Shown here piece by piece: positions 32,977 to 42,900 of a stretch of 64,000 nucleotides of DNA. The first letter of the stretch is position 1, and each line of letters opens with the position of its first letter. The notes below the pieces were generated by a model. The model was not told where the DNA came from. It ran no database searches and saw only the letters and a list, made by a program, of their open reading frames with translations. The translations under genes were made by a program, and so were the position numbers. Origin of the DNA: an uncultured Collinsella sp. (GTDB lineage Bacteria > Actinomycetota > Coriobacteriia > Coriobacteriales > Coriobacteriaceae); NCBI GenBank assembly GCA_902491765.1, contig CABUIY010000005.1, forward strand, positions 1-64,000, given 5' to 3'.

Positions 32977-35217
32977 CTAGTCAAACAAACTCGGCATGTC
33001 GTTTTCTTTCATGAGGGCACCGGCGGAGGGCAGACTCTGCGCGGTGAACTTCTCGGCCGAGACGCCGGCGCCAAGGATCTCTTCGGTTGTGCCGACGGTG
33101 GTGACCGAGCGGCCCTTCTTGGCCGTAAAGGCCTGGACGCCCTGCGTGTTGGTGGTCGTCTTGGTCTTGAGCAGCGACGTGTTGAAGTTCATCAGGCGAT
33201 AGTCGCTCGAGACCAGCGCGATGTCGCGATCTTCCTTGAGCACCTGGGCATGCAACAGCTTGCTGCCGCCGTAGATGGCGTTCTTGAGGCGCTTGCGGTT
33301 GGTCTTGGTGACGTATCCAGAAAGCGCGACGCGCACTACGCGGCCGTTCTCAAAGACGAACAGCACGTCGGCCTTGTAGTCCTCGGGGTCGATGACCCAG
33401 ATGACACTCTCGTCGGGTTCCATTTCAAGATCGGTCGGCAGGTACGAGCCCAGCTGGGCCGACTTGGTGTCCTCAAACGCCGCAACCTTGCACTTGTACA
33501 CCTGGCTCTTGTTGGTAAAGACCAGCAGCTCGTGGGTGTTGGAGGACGGGAACTCGATAAAGGGTTTGTCGCCGTCTTTGTACTTGAGCGTGGTCGCCTT
33601 CTTGAGCACGCGGTCCGTCATCTTCTTAAGGTAGCCATCGCGCGAGAGCATGATGGTGACCGGGTACTCCTCGACCTCGGGCTCCAAGCTTACCTCGATA
33701 ACCTCATGGGGCTCGATCCTGCCCGTGCGGCGCGGCATCACGTACTTCTTGTTGACCGCTGCCAACTCGTCACTGATGACCTTCTTGATGTTCTCCTCGC
33801 TGGAGAGGATCTCCTCAAGCTCGGCAATCTCGCCCTCGAGCTTGGCAATGTCCTTGGTGCGGTTGAGGATGTACTCCTCGTTGATGTTGCGGAGCTTAAG
33901 CTCGGCAACAAACTCGGCCTGGGTCTCGTCGATGTCGAAACCCTTCATAAGGTTAGGCACGACCTCGGCTTCGAGTTTGGTGCCGCGGATGATGGCGATG
34001 GCCTTGTCGATATCGAGCAAAATCGCCTCGAGGCCGTGCAGCAGGTGCAGGCGCTCGGACTTTTTACCCAGGTCAAAGTTAATGCGGCGACGCGTGGACT
34101 CAATACGCCACTTGACCCACTCGTGCAGGATCTGGCGCACACCCATAACGCGAGGATAGCCGTCGACGAGCACGTTGAAGTTGCACGAGAACGAATCCTG
34201 CAGCGTGGTCGAGCGATAGAGCTTGGCCATGAGCTTGTCGGGGTCGACGCCACGCTTAAGGTCGATGGCGATGCGCAGGCCCGAGAGGTCGGTCTCGTCG
34301 CGGATGTCGGCGATCTCCTTGACCTTGCCCTCCTTGGAGAGCTTGACGATGCGCTCGATGATGACATCGGTCTTAGTGGTGTAGGGAATCTCGTAGACCT
34401 CGATGATGCGCTCTTCGGGAATCCAACGCCAGCGGGAGCGAATCTGGAAGCTGCCAAGGCCGGTCTCGACGATCTTCTCCATCTCCTCGCGGCGGTAGAT
34501 AATCTCGCCGCCGGTCGAGAAGTCGGGCATGGGCATGTACTCGAGCAGGTCGCAGTCGGGATCCTGCAGGTAGTGCATGGTGGCGGTGCAGACCTCGTTG
34601 AGGTTGAAACCGCAGATGTCGGACGCCATGGCGACGCCGATGCCCTTGTTGGCCGAGACGAGGATGTTGGGGAACGTGGTGGGCAGCAGACGCGGCTCCT
34701 TCATGGCGCCGTCGTAGCTGTCGACGAAGTCGACCGGGTCCTTGTCGATGTCCTTGAAGATCTCGGCGCTGATGGGGGAGAGCTTGGCCTCGGTATAACG
34801 CGAGGCGGCGTAGCTCAGATCGCCCGAATAGTACTTGCCAAAGTTGCCCTTCGACTCCACGAAGGGGGCGAGCAGCGCCTCGTTGCCGGTTGCCAGACGC
34901 ACCATCGTCTCGTAGATCGCGGCATCGCCGTGCGGGTTGAGCTTCATGGTCTGGCCCACGATGTTGGCGCTCTTCTGGCGCTCGCCCTTGAGCAGACCCA
35001 TCTTGTACATGGTGTAGAGCAGCTTGCGGTGCGAGGGCTTAAAGCCGTCGATCTCGGGGAACGCACGCGAGACGTTGACGCTCATGGCGTAGGGCATGTA
35101 GTTGACCTCGAGCGTCTGCGTGATCGGCTGGTCGGTGACCTCGGAGTGCAGGCCGATGACGTTCTCGGCGTTAACCTGCTTTTTCTTTGGCTGGTTCTTC
35201 GTCTTCTTCTTTGCCAC
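32977..35217 (-). CDS. Type IIA topoisomerase A-like subunit (GyrA/ParC family, divergent)
   Basis: This 746-residue subunit has a lysine-rich start, then the breakage-reunion domain with VNVSRAFPEIDGFKPSHRK and the catalytic Tyr141 in AASRYTEAKL. A coiled tower and a short C-terminal beta domain follow. It cuts and rejoins both DNA strands together with the B-like subunit encoded 45 nt upstream. Sequence and length set it apart from housekeeping GyrA. It likely belongs to the second, ParC-like class found in Firmicutes and Coriobacteriia. The tail LMKENDMPSLFD is duplicated as a remnant near 48977. Confidence 0.9.
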   Translation of the reverse strand: MAKKKTKNQPKKKQVNAENVIGLHSEVTDQPITQTLEVNYMPYAMSVNVSRAFPEIDGFKPSHRKLLYTMYKMGLLKGERQKSANIVGQTMKLNPHGDAAIYETMVRLATGNEALLAPFVESKGNFGKYYSGDLSYAASRYTEAKLSPISAEIFKDIDKDPVDFVDSYDGAMKEPRLLPTTFPNILVSANKGIGVAMASDICGFNLNEVCTATMHYLQDPDCDLLEYMPMPDFSTGGEIIYRREEMEKIVETGLGSFQIRSRWRWIPEERIIEVYEIPYTTKTDVIIERIVKLSKEGKVKEIADIRDETDLSGLRIAIDLKRGVDPDKLMAKLYRSTTLQDSFSCNFNVLVDGYPRVMGVRQILHEWVKWRIESTRRRINFDLGKKSERLHLLHGLEAILLDIDKAIAIIRGTKLEAEVVPNLMKGFDIDETQAEFVAELKLRNINEEYILNRTKDIAKLEGEIAELEEILSSEENIKKVISDELAAVNKKYVMPRRTGRIEPHEVIEVSLEPEVEEYPVTIMLSRDGYLKKMTDRVLKKATTLKYKDGDKPFIEFPSSNTHELLVFTNKSQVYKCKVAAFEDTKSAQLGSYLPTDLEMEPDESVIWVIDPEDYKADVLFVFENGRVVRVALSGYVTKTNRKRLKNAIYGGSKLLHAQVLKEDRDIALVSSDYRLMNFNTSLLKTKTTTNTQGVQAFTAKKGRSVTTVGTTEEILGAGVSAEKFTAQSLPSAGALMKENDMPSLFD

Positions 35218-35262
35218 GATATCCTCTTGAACTTCTTATGGGCCGTCGTTATCGATTTACTG

Positions 35263-37260
35263 CTACTGCAGGTCCAGCTGGTCCAGGTATTCCTTGCCGT
35301 GCTCGGAGATATGGCGCTTGCGGCCTGCCTCGTCGTTGCCCAGCAAAAGGTTGAACATAGTTTCCATCTTGGCGACGTCCTCGGGCTCCACCTTGATCAG
35401 GCGACGCGTCTCGGGGTTCATGGTGGTGAGCCACATCATGTCCGGATCGTTCTCACCAAGACCCTTGGAGCGGTTGATGGAGCACTTTTGGTCGCCGATC
35501 TCCTTAAGGATGCCGTTCTTCTCGAGCTCGGTGTAGGCAAAGTAGGTCTTCTCTTTGCAGTTGATCTCGTAGAGCGGCGACTCGGCGATATACACGTAAC
35601 CCTCGTCGATAAGTGTGGGCACCAGGCGGTAGAGCATGGTGAGCACGAGCGTACGGATGTGATAACCGTCGACGTCGGCGTCCGTACAGATGATGACTTT
35701 GTTCCAGTTGAGGTTGTCCAGGTCGAAGGCGCCGAGGTTCTTGATGCGCTTGTCTTTGATCTCCACACCGCAGCCCAGCACGCGCATGAGGTCCATGATG
35801 ATGTCGGACTTAAAGATGCGCGGATAATCCTCCTTCAGGCAGTTGAGGATCTTGCCTCGGACGGGCATGACACCCTGGAACTCGGCATCGCGCGAGGTGC
35901 GAATGGCGCCTGCTGCCGAGTCGCCCTCTACGATGTAGATCTCGCGGCGGCTCTTGTCCTTGGAGCGGCAGTCGATGAACTTCTGCACACGGTTGGCCAT
36001 GTCGGTCTTCTGCTGCAGGTTGGTCTTGATGCTCTGACGCGTCTTCTCGGCGTTCTCGCGCGAGCGCTTGTTGATGAGCACCTGTTCCATGATCTTGTTG
36101 GCGGCGTCTTTGTTCTCGATCAGGTAGGTCGAGAGGCGCTCCTTAAAGAAGGCCGTCATGGCCTGCTGGATAAAGCGGTTATTGATGGCCTTCTTGGTCT
36201 GGTTTTCGTAGGACGTCTGGGTGGAGAAGCAGTTGGTCACCAGCACCAGACAGTCCTGGACGTCCTGCCACTTAATGCCGCTCTCGTTTTTGTTGTACTT
36301 GCCTTGTTGCTTGATGTAGGCATCGATGGCGCTGGTCAGAGCGCTACGGGCCGCCTTCTCGGGTGAGCCGCCGTTCTCGAGCCACGATGAGTTGTGGTAG
36401 TACTCCTGCATCATGAAGGTGCGCGAGAAGCACATGCACGCGGTGATTTTTACGTTGTAATCGGGCAGGTCCTCGCGATCGCGACCGCGACGGTCGGCCT
36501 CGATAAAGAAGGGCTCGGTAAGGTAGTCGGTACCGACCTTCTCGAGCACGTAGTCCTCGATGCCCTTGGGATAGCAAAAATCCTCTTCGGAAAACTCGCC
36601 ATCGTCGCCCTCGATACGCAGGCGGAAGGTCACGTTAGCGTTGACCACGGCCTGACGGCGCATGGTTTCGCGATACCAATCGTGGGGAATGCTAATCGAG
36701 GTAAAGACCTCAAGATCGGGGCGCCACTTGATGGTGGTGCCGGTGCGGTTCTCGTCGCTGGGCTCAATCTCGAGTGCCTTCTTTTTGGCACCGACGACCT
36801 TGCCTTTTTTAAAGTGCAGGGAGTACTTGTTACCGTCACGCCAGACGGTGACGTCCATGTACTCGGAAGCGTACTGGGTCGCGCAGGAGCCCAGGCCGTT
36901 GGTGCCGAGCGAGAAGTCGTAGTCGCCGCCCTGGTTGTTGTTATACTTGCCACCGGCGTAGAGCTCGCAGAAGACGAGCTCCCAGTTAAAGCGCTTCTCG
37001 GAAGGGTTCCAGTCGAGCGGGCAGCCACGGCCATTGTCCTCTACCTGGATAGAGCCATCGCGAAAGGCGGTAAGGGTGATGAGCTTGCCGTAGCCCTGGC
37101 GTGCCTCGTCAACGGCGTTGGACAGGATCTCGAAGGCGGCATGCGCGCAGCCATCGAGTCCGTCCGAGCCAAAGATGACGGCGGGGCGCAGGCGTACGCG
37201 CTCCTCGTCCTTGAGCTGACGAATACTGTCGTTACCATAGTTTGCGGTGTTTTTTGCCAT
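35263..37260 (-). CDS. Type IIA topoisomerase B-like subunit (GyrB/ParE family, divergent)
   Basis: This 665-residue ATPase subunit has the GHKL ATP site (EILSNAVDEARQGYG, VEDNGRGCPLDW, GTNGLGSCATQ) and a transducer domain. The TOPRIM domain shows EGDSAAG (445-451) and DADVDG. Housekeeping GyrB/ParE carry EGDSAGG, so the Gly-to-Ala change is unusual. It also contains extra insertions in the ATPase region (YNNNQGGDYDF). It pairs with the A-like subunit downstream. Role as decatenase or specialised topoisomerase is open. Confidence 0.9.
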   Translation of the reverse strand: MAKNTANYGNDSIRQLKDEERVRLRPAVIFGSDGLDGCAHAAFEILSNAVDEARQGYGKLITLTAFRDGSIQVEDNGRGCPLDWNPSEKRFNWELVFCELYAGGKYNNNQGGDYDFSLGTNGLGSCATQYASEYMDVTVWRDGNKYSLHFKKGKVVGAKKKALEIEPSDENRTGTTIKWRPDLEVFTSISIPHDWYRETMRRQAVVNANVTFRLRIEGDDGEFSEEDFCYPKGIEDYVLEKVGTDYLTEPFFIEADRRGRDREDLPDYNVKITACMCFSRTFMMQEYYHNSSWLENGGSPEKAARSALTSAIDAYIKQQGKYNKNESGIKWQDVQDCLVLVTNCFSTQTSYENQTKKAINNRFIQQAMTAFFKERLSTYLIENKDAANKIMEQVLINKRSRENAEKTRQSIKTNLQQKTDMANRVQKFIDCRSKDKSRREIYIVEGDSAAGAIRTSRDAEFQGVMPVRGKILNCLKEDYPRIFKSDIIMDLMRVLGCGVEIKDKRIKNLGAFDLDNLNWNKVIICTDADVDGYHIRTLVLTMLYRLVPTLIDEGYVYIAESPLYEINCKEKTYFAYTELEKNGILKEIGDQKCSINRSKGLGENDPDMMWLTTMNPETRRLIKVEPEDVAKMETMFNLLLGNDEAGRKRHISEHGKEYLDQLDLQ

Positions 37261-37413
37261 GCTCGCTCTCTTGGTACTTCCTCTTGTGTATTTAAGTCGT
37301 ATAGATAGTCAAGGTAGCATAGCCCAGCCCGTGGGCGATTCCAACCAACACGAAATCCATCGAACAATCGTTCGATTAGATAATGAATGCTTGGAATGCG
37401 GGAGGGGCCTGTC

Positions 37414-38796
37414 CTATCCAAACATCTGCGGTAGGTCGATGAAGACGGTTCGATCGCTTTCGCCAGCTTCGAAGCCCGAACGGGAGAAGAATCCATAGCG
37501 ATGGCACTTGAGCCCCGTTGCCTCGACTTGGATGATTTCCTCGTCGACCATTTTTTGCGTGACGGGGGATTTGCGGAACTTTGCTTCGTAGAATGCGTAA
37601 CCCTCGGGGTCTTGCGTTACCACATCGAACTCGCCGCTCGTCTTGTTTGCGGGATCGTCGTACCAGTACTTGCCTATGGCGTCGAAAGCCGGTTCGATCT
37701 TGCCGGTCCTGTTCTGCCGCACGAGGTATTGACGGCAGATCTCCTCGAACATATGAGGAACGTAGTTTTCCTCGAAGTCTTGGGAGACGTGACGATCATA
37801 GAAGACTTCCGGGTCGAGCAGCTGACGCGCCGAGGCATTGCGGAAAACATAGCGATAGTAAAAGAGCGAAAGCGGATCCACTACAAAGTAGCCAGACTTG
37901 CGCTTGTTCGTAGGGTCGTTGATGGGTGCACGCTTTTGGACGATTTCGAGTGACATGAGCTTGTCGAGCACGTCTGCCATGGCCGGACCGCTCGAGACGT
38001 GCGACTGTGCCAGCACGTCCCCCCAACGGGAGTAACCTTGTGCGAGAGCCCCGAAAACTTCGTTGGCGTTGGTCATCTTCGAGATCTCGGCGTTGAGATA
38101 GGACGGCACCTCGCTTTCTAAGCGGGCGCCAGGTTCCGTGACGAGCTCGATGATGTTGTCGCGTACGCTTTGGGATTGATCGATGAGGCGATTGTAAAAG
38201 GGGATGCCGCCAAAAACGCTATAGAGCCGCACCTTGTCCTCGGGCGAGAACGCGGGATAGAACTTCGCAGCGTCAAAGTAATCCATGGGCTTAAGCTCAA
38301 GCGCGAGATCAATTCGCCCGTAGAGGGGGCTTTCATGCTCGATGAGGGATTTCATAATCTCAACGTAGGAGCCGCACAGGACAATGTTTAAACGTGAGTC
38401 TTCCCTGTGAGCGTCGATTGAGGTCTGAAGAATGCTGTCTAAGCCCTTAACCGCATCTCTCAAGTAGGGGTATTCGTCGAGAACGAGGGTAATGTTCTTG
38501 TCTTTGGCTTGGGCAAACAGAAATTCGATGAGCTCGCGGATGCCTGTGAAGGCGAGCGGAGGAAAGCTCAGCGCTTCAGCAACAAGGGCGGACAGACTCT
38601 CTAGGTTGTCTGCCTCGGAGGTTTGGCGGCACTCGTAATAGACCGTTGCGATGTCCGGCAAATCGGTTAGCGCCTGCTTGATGAGCTCACTTTTTCCGAC
38701 GCGACGCCTGCCGTAAATGAGAACATTGCGCTGCTCGGGTGCTTTGAGCGTTTTCTTAATACGGGCGAGTTCACGCTCCCTGCCAATGAATTCCAC
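37414..38796 (-). CDS. AAA ATPase with C-terminal DUF234 nuclease-like domain
   Basis: This 460-residue protein has Walker A YGRRRVGKS (28-36), Walker B TLVLDEYPYL, and a central helical domain. The C-terminal DUF234 region has GEFDVVTQDPEGYAFYEAKF, a PD-(D/E)xK-like Glu/Asp...Glu-x-Lys pattern. Members of this archaeo-eukaryotic-like ATPase family are widespread in gut bacteria, with unclear function; a toxin- or defence-like role has been suggested. The start is a GTG at 38796. Its ribosome-binding site (AAGGAA) lies inside the first operator palindrome, so a bound repressor would block both transcription and, if RNA folds, translation. Confidence 0.85.
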   Translation of the reverse strand: MEFIGRERELARIKKTLKAPEQRNVLIYGRRRVGKSELIKQALTDLPDIATVYYECRQTSEADNLESLSALVAEALSFPPLAFTGIRELIEFLFAQAKDKNITLVLDEYPYLRDAVKGLDSILQTSIDAHREDSRLNIVLCGSYVEIMKSLIEHESPLYGRIDLALELKPMDYFDAAKFYPAFSPEDKVRLYSVFGGIPFYNRLIDQSQSVRDNIIELVTEPGARLESEVPSYLNAEISKMTNANEVFGALAQGYSRWGDVLAQSHVSSGPAMADVLDKLMSLEIVQKRAPINDPTNKRKSGYFVVDPLSLFYYRYVFRNASARQLLDPEVFYDRHVSQDFEENYVPHMFEEICRQYLVRQNRTGKIEPAFDAIGKYWYDDPANKTSGEFDVVTQDPEGYAFYEAKFRKSPVTQKMVDEEIIQVEATGLKCHRYGFFSRSGFEAGESDRTVFIDLPQMFG

Positions 38797-38798
38797 TT

Positions 38799-38900
38799 AC
38801 TCGGTTCCTTCCGACTCGGTTTTGTCCGAGTTAATTGTATCGCATGGATCAGATTATGCCCGAGTTTACTCGGACAAAACCGAGTCGGTTCTGTCCGAGT
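38799..38900 (-). promoter_or_regulatory. Four-palindrome operator of the AAA ATPase gene
   Basis: Four 18-bp sites of form ACTCGG-n6-CCGAGT lie at 38799-38816, 38814-38831, 38868-38885 and 38883-38900. They form two overlapping pairs that are mirror images about 38849.5. The outer gene-proximal site has TTCCTT as spacer, which on the gene strand supplies the AAGGAA ribosome-binding site. A TACAAT -10 candidate sits in the 36-bp gap between the pairs. This is direct sequence evidence of tight control; the regulator is unknown. Confidence 0.85.
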
Positions 38901-38962
38901 AAGTTTGAATAGCGGATCGAAATTGCTATGTCCGCATGGCGATGACGAACATGGTTTCCATA

Positions 38963-39012
38963 ATGACAGATATAGTTGACATCTTCTGATGGATGCAATA
39001 TATTTCTGTCAT
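38963..39012 (+). promoter_or_regulatory. Consensus promoter flanked by operator half-sites (XRE gene)
   Basis: TTGACA (38976-38981), a 17-bp spacer and TATATT (38999-39004) form a near-consensus housekeeping promoter. ATGACAGATATA at its left and TATATTTCTGTCAT over the -10 are inverted copies of one motif and probably bind the XRE protein itself. Confidence 0.8.
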
Positions 39013-39052
39013 GTTGCAACGGATATTTGTCCATTACCACGAAAGGATCTTT

Positions 39053-39283
39053 ATGCCAGGTAAGAAAAACCTTCGCATGAAGGCGGCGCGCGCGGCGGCT
39101 GGCCTTTCGCAAGCCGACTTGGCCCAAGCCGTGGGCGTTACGCGCCAGACCATCGGCCTGATTGAGGCGGGCGGTTACAATCCCACGCTCAACTTGTGCG
39201 TGGCAATCTGTAAAGCGCTGCGCGTTACGTTGAACGATTTGTTTTGGGAAGACGAAATCGACGCCGACCCTAACGCTCTTTAG
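39053..39283 (+). CDS. XRE family transcriptional regulator
   Basis: This 76-residue protein is almost entirely a helix-turn-helix: MKAARAAAGLSQADLAQAVG, then TRQTIGLIEAGGYNPTL and LNDLFWEDE. The ATG at 39053 follows AAAGGATC. It is the short YgzD-like type that pairs with a small membrane protein, encoded 9 nt downstream. Autoregulation is likely from the inverted motifs around its promoter. Confidence 0.9.
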   Translation: MPGKKNLRMKAARAAAGLSQADLAQAVGVTRQTIGLIEAGGYNPTLNLCVAICKALRVTLNDLFWEDEIDADPNAL

Positions 39284-39292
39284 GAGTTCACT

Positions 39293-39877
39293 ATGAAATT
39301 TGAAGATTTAAAACTCGTGCAAAAGTGGCGTGAATATGCCGGCCCAAAGGACGAGCGCCTGGAGGCGGAAAGCGCAAAGATCTACAAGATTGGTTTCGTG
39401 CTGCTTTCGTTTGGCATGTTGATGATCTTTTTCTACCAGTTTATAGCTCGACAGGTCGCGTGGGTTCACAGCGACGCCAGTGAAATGCCGCATGGCTTTG
39501 CAACGCCGTTCGAGGTAGCCATGTATTTGTGGCTCGTTCTCGTGATGTTGATTTGCGCAGGACTGCAAACGCGGAAGGGCTATGTCGATACCAATCGTTT
39601 TGGGCAAACCGAGCATCTTCCTGTTGGATATTTTCTGCTTCTCAGCGGTCTTAGCGGCGCCGCGTTCGCGCTTGTTATTGCCGCAATGCGTTGTATCGCT
39701 GAGGCGCAGATCGTACCGCTCGAAAGCGTCTTTTGGTTGGCGAATCTGGCCACGGGCGTGTTCTGCGGTGCGACGATTTTCGCGGCCACGTTTGCTGGCC
39801 TGTGCGCAACGTTTTTCACGGCGAAAAGACGCCGTGCCAAGCTCGAGGCAGAACTCGACTCCACTGACGATATCTAA
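39293..39877 (+). CDS. Four-helix membrane protein partner of the XRE regulator
   Basis: This 194-residue protein has a charged N-terminus (residues 1-30) and four hydrophobic segments near 32-55, 75-92, 110-130 and 145-170. A basic cytoplasmic end with KRRRAKLEAELD follows. The family is not named with confidence. Pairs of a small XRE protein and such a membrane protein are common in Firmicutes and Coriobacteriia. The gene follows the regulator after 9 nt and ends at a terminator. Confidence 0.8.
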   Translation: MKFEDLKLVQKWREYAGPKDERLEAESAKIYKIGFVLLSFGMLMIFFYQFIARQVAWVHSDASEMPHGFATPFEVAMYLWLVLVMLICAGLQTRKGYVDTNRFGQTEHLPVGYFLLLSGLSGAAFALVIAAMRCIAEAQIVPLESVFWLANLATGVFCGATIFAATFAGLCATFFTAKRRRAKLEAELDSTDDI

Positions 39878-39881
39878 TGCG

Positions 39882-39919
39882 AAATGGGCCGGCTCTGGGT
39901 ATCCAGAACCAGCCCATTT
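39882..39919. terminator. Terminator between converging genes
   Basis: AAATGGGC (39882-39889) pairs with GCCCATTT (39912-39919), with further pairing of TCTGG/CCAGA inside. It can serve both the XRE operon and the converging surface-protein gene. Confidence 0.8.
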
Positions 39920-39966
39920 GATGTTCGATGAGCCGACTCGGCGTCTCTCACAAAAGTAACTAGGAG

Positions 39967-42900
39967 CTAGCGAGGCCTATCCGAATTGACCTCATCGGCG
40001 GTGTCGGTTTCGAGCGCCGTGCGGCGGGCGCTGTAGGCGACGAGGCTGGCGCCTGCCGCGGCGAGTGCTGCAGCGGCTACCGTAAGGGGGACGTTGACAT
40101 CGCCCGTGCCGGCGAGCGCGCCCGCTTTTCCGGAGCGCTTGTTATTGCCGTGGTCCTTGCCGCTGCCGGAGCTGCTTCCGCCGGAGCCGCCGCCCTCGTC
40201 GGTACCGCCGCCACTCGAGCCACTATCGCTGTCCGCCGTCATCGGGGCGTCGTGAAGTCCTGTCGTATCCGCGCTGTCGCATACGCCGACCTGAACTTCT
40301 GAGCGTTCGCATGCCGCGTCGGGCACATGAAGCTCGTGCAGTACGGCACCCAGCGCCGAGTTTGCGCCCGGTCGAATTTCCTCGAGCGTCACGGGATCGA
40401 GCGCCACCAGATTACGCGCCTTCGCATACAGCGTTACGCGTTTGCCCACTTCGTCGCTCCAACTCTCGGGGATGGCGAAGCTCATGCGGAACTGTGCCGT
40501 GCAACCCGGTGCCAGCACGGCGTTGCCGTTGTCGGCTACCAGCGGGTGCGTCGCAAAACGTGCGCCCAGCGTCTCGGGCGCGTACTTCACGTGTGCCATA
40601 TCGTTGGCCGAAGCGTCCTCGGCAAGCTCTGGATCGTAGATCGAAGCCATGCGTGCGTTTACTCCGAATCCGATGGATGCGCTGGAGAACGGCTGGCTGG
40701 AGCCCTCTCGGTACAGATCGATCGTGCCGGCGGTCAGCAAGGTGTTGCCGTCGTTTCGCACCGTGACCATGAAGGATTCGCCTGCTACTCCGGGCACCAC
40801 CGCGCCCGAGGTAGCGACCGCGCCCGTCGGAGTGGCACACGCCACCAAGGGCACTTCGATGCCGTGCAACTCTGCCTCGCTCTTCTCCGCGCTCACAATG
40901 TGCGTGGCGAGCGCGGAGAGCATGCCTCCCGACGTCAAAAATGTCGTTATCTGATCGACGGGATGGTCCAGCTCGCACATCACAAACGGCTCCGTGAACA
41001 GATCGCCTGCCAAGGCGCTGGCGAAGATGCGGAAGTGCTTGCCCGTCACTGCTACCGGGTTACCTTCTTCGTCGTAGGTTTGTCCCACCTTGCCATCGGT
41101 GTTCTCTACATAGAGCACGCACCTGCCGTTGTTGCTTACGCTAAACGATGCCGGGCCACAGCCTGCGGCGCCCACGGGCTGCGTTGCAAATGCCGATGCG
41201 CCTCGTGCCCAAGTAATATGCTGCAGTTGCTCGTTGACGGTTGCCAAAAAGCCCGAATGTTGTGGCCACGGCACCGCACGGGGTACTGTGGCATCTGGCG
41301 ACATAACGCCCCAGCCCGCGATGGACTGGCCGATCACGGCGTACGATGCGCAGCCGCAACCGTCTGCGGTCTCGTATGCAACGGGCACCACCATTTTGCC
41401 GTTGATATTCTCGGGCTCACCCAGCTCGATACTCGACGGTGCTTGCGGAAAGCGGAGAACTTGGCGGAACGTCAGGCTGTCGCCCAAATCATCTGACCAC
41501 AGGGTAAAGCACTCGAGCGAGACCTCTGCCTCGCTGCCGAGCGCCTTTTCTGCGGTGGTTCCGCGGCGGTGGAGGTAGGCACCCGACAGGCGCCCGTCGA
41601 CGAGCGTCTTGCCCACCGTAATGCGTGGGCACTGCAGGCAATGGTAGCCATCCTCTTGCAGGCGGCCGCGCGAGATACTGCGCCACGACGTGTGCGATAT
41701 CACGCGAACTCCGCCGTTGCTTATGCGCAGGCGCACAACGGACAGTATGCCGGCTGTGCTTGCCGTATCGAAAAGGGTGTTGTCGCCGTCGGGGCGCTCG
41801 CCCGAGACCAGCAGCACGTAGGCGTCCTGGTTTCCTCTTCCGTCCGTATATTCCACCACGTCGAAGTCGTAATCGTATATGCCGTCGCGCTCCACGTCGC
41901 CCTCGCCAAACCCAAGGGGGAAGTCCACGGGCGTGGGAGCGGACCACGTGCCGTTTGCCTTTGTGTGCACCACCAGGCGCGAGCGACCATTGTCGCCGTA
42001 GCGCACCGAGGCGATACGGAACAAGCACTCCACGCCGGCAATCACCGTTAGCTTCATGTGGGCTTCGCTGAGCACGCCAGCAAACAGCACGTTGTCGCTC
42101 GAGGGCTTGATGCCGCCACGCTCGTCCTCCGATACACCAGCAGAATTGGCGTTGGGGTCCGCAGCGGCGTCCTTCGCCTGCCCGATATAGGTGTACTTAT
42201 ACATCGACGCGGCGTTTTCGCCGTTCTCTATCAGTGCGTGGACGAAATGCTCGATCTGCCCCGTGTCGTCGCTTTCTGCATCTGCCTCGAGTTCAATGCG
42301 CGTGACCGCTTGCTCCCAATCGCGTGCGACAGGCGCGGCGTTTACGACAGCGGCCTTAACCTCGGCGCGTGCGAGCAGCTCGGCGTTGGTGACGATGGTG
42401 GCCGATGCGATAAATTGCGGCACGCCGCCCGCCTCGATGTTGCCGGGCATGCCGAAGCGGGCATCCAACGTGTAAGGCGTATCTCCACCCAATGCGAGCT
42501 CAGAGCGCTGGAGCACATACTGGTTGCCATTGTTCACCGACATATTCCACGAATCGAGGAGTGTGGGCCACGACCCCGACCAAGCCTTGGTGGTCCACTT
42601 GAACATTACGAACTGGAGTATCACATCGACATCGACGTCTGCACCTACGCGCAGTCGCGGAAGCTGGTGTCCATCTGCCTTCTCGTACCCAATGAACAGC
42701 GTGAGGGATGCGGCGCCGCGCACGGCAGACGAAGCGACGCCTGCAACGCCGGCGCCAAAGGTGACGGCAAGCCCGATCTGGATGGTGAACGAGCCCGAGG
42801 TGTTTGAATAGTCGAGCGAAATGTTTTTAAAAAATGCCGCGCCGCTGCCGTGCGTGTGGGCACCCACGGCGAGCGCCAGCTTCGCCAGCACCCAGGGGTT

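Noticed and set aside
32962..36366. An 1134-codon open frame on the plus strand
   Set aside because: It is antisense to the topoisomerase A- and B-like genes, whose motifs are clear. High-GC codon bias creates long open antisense frames here.
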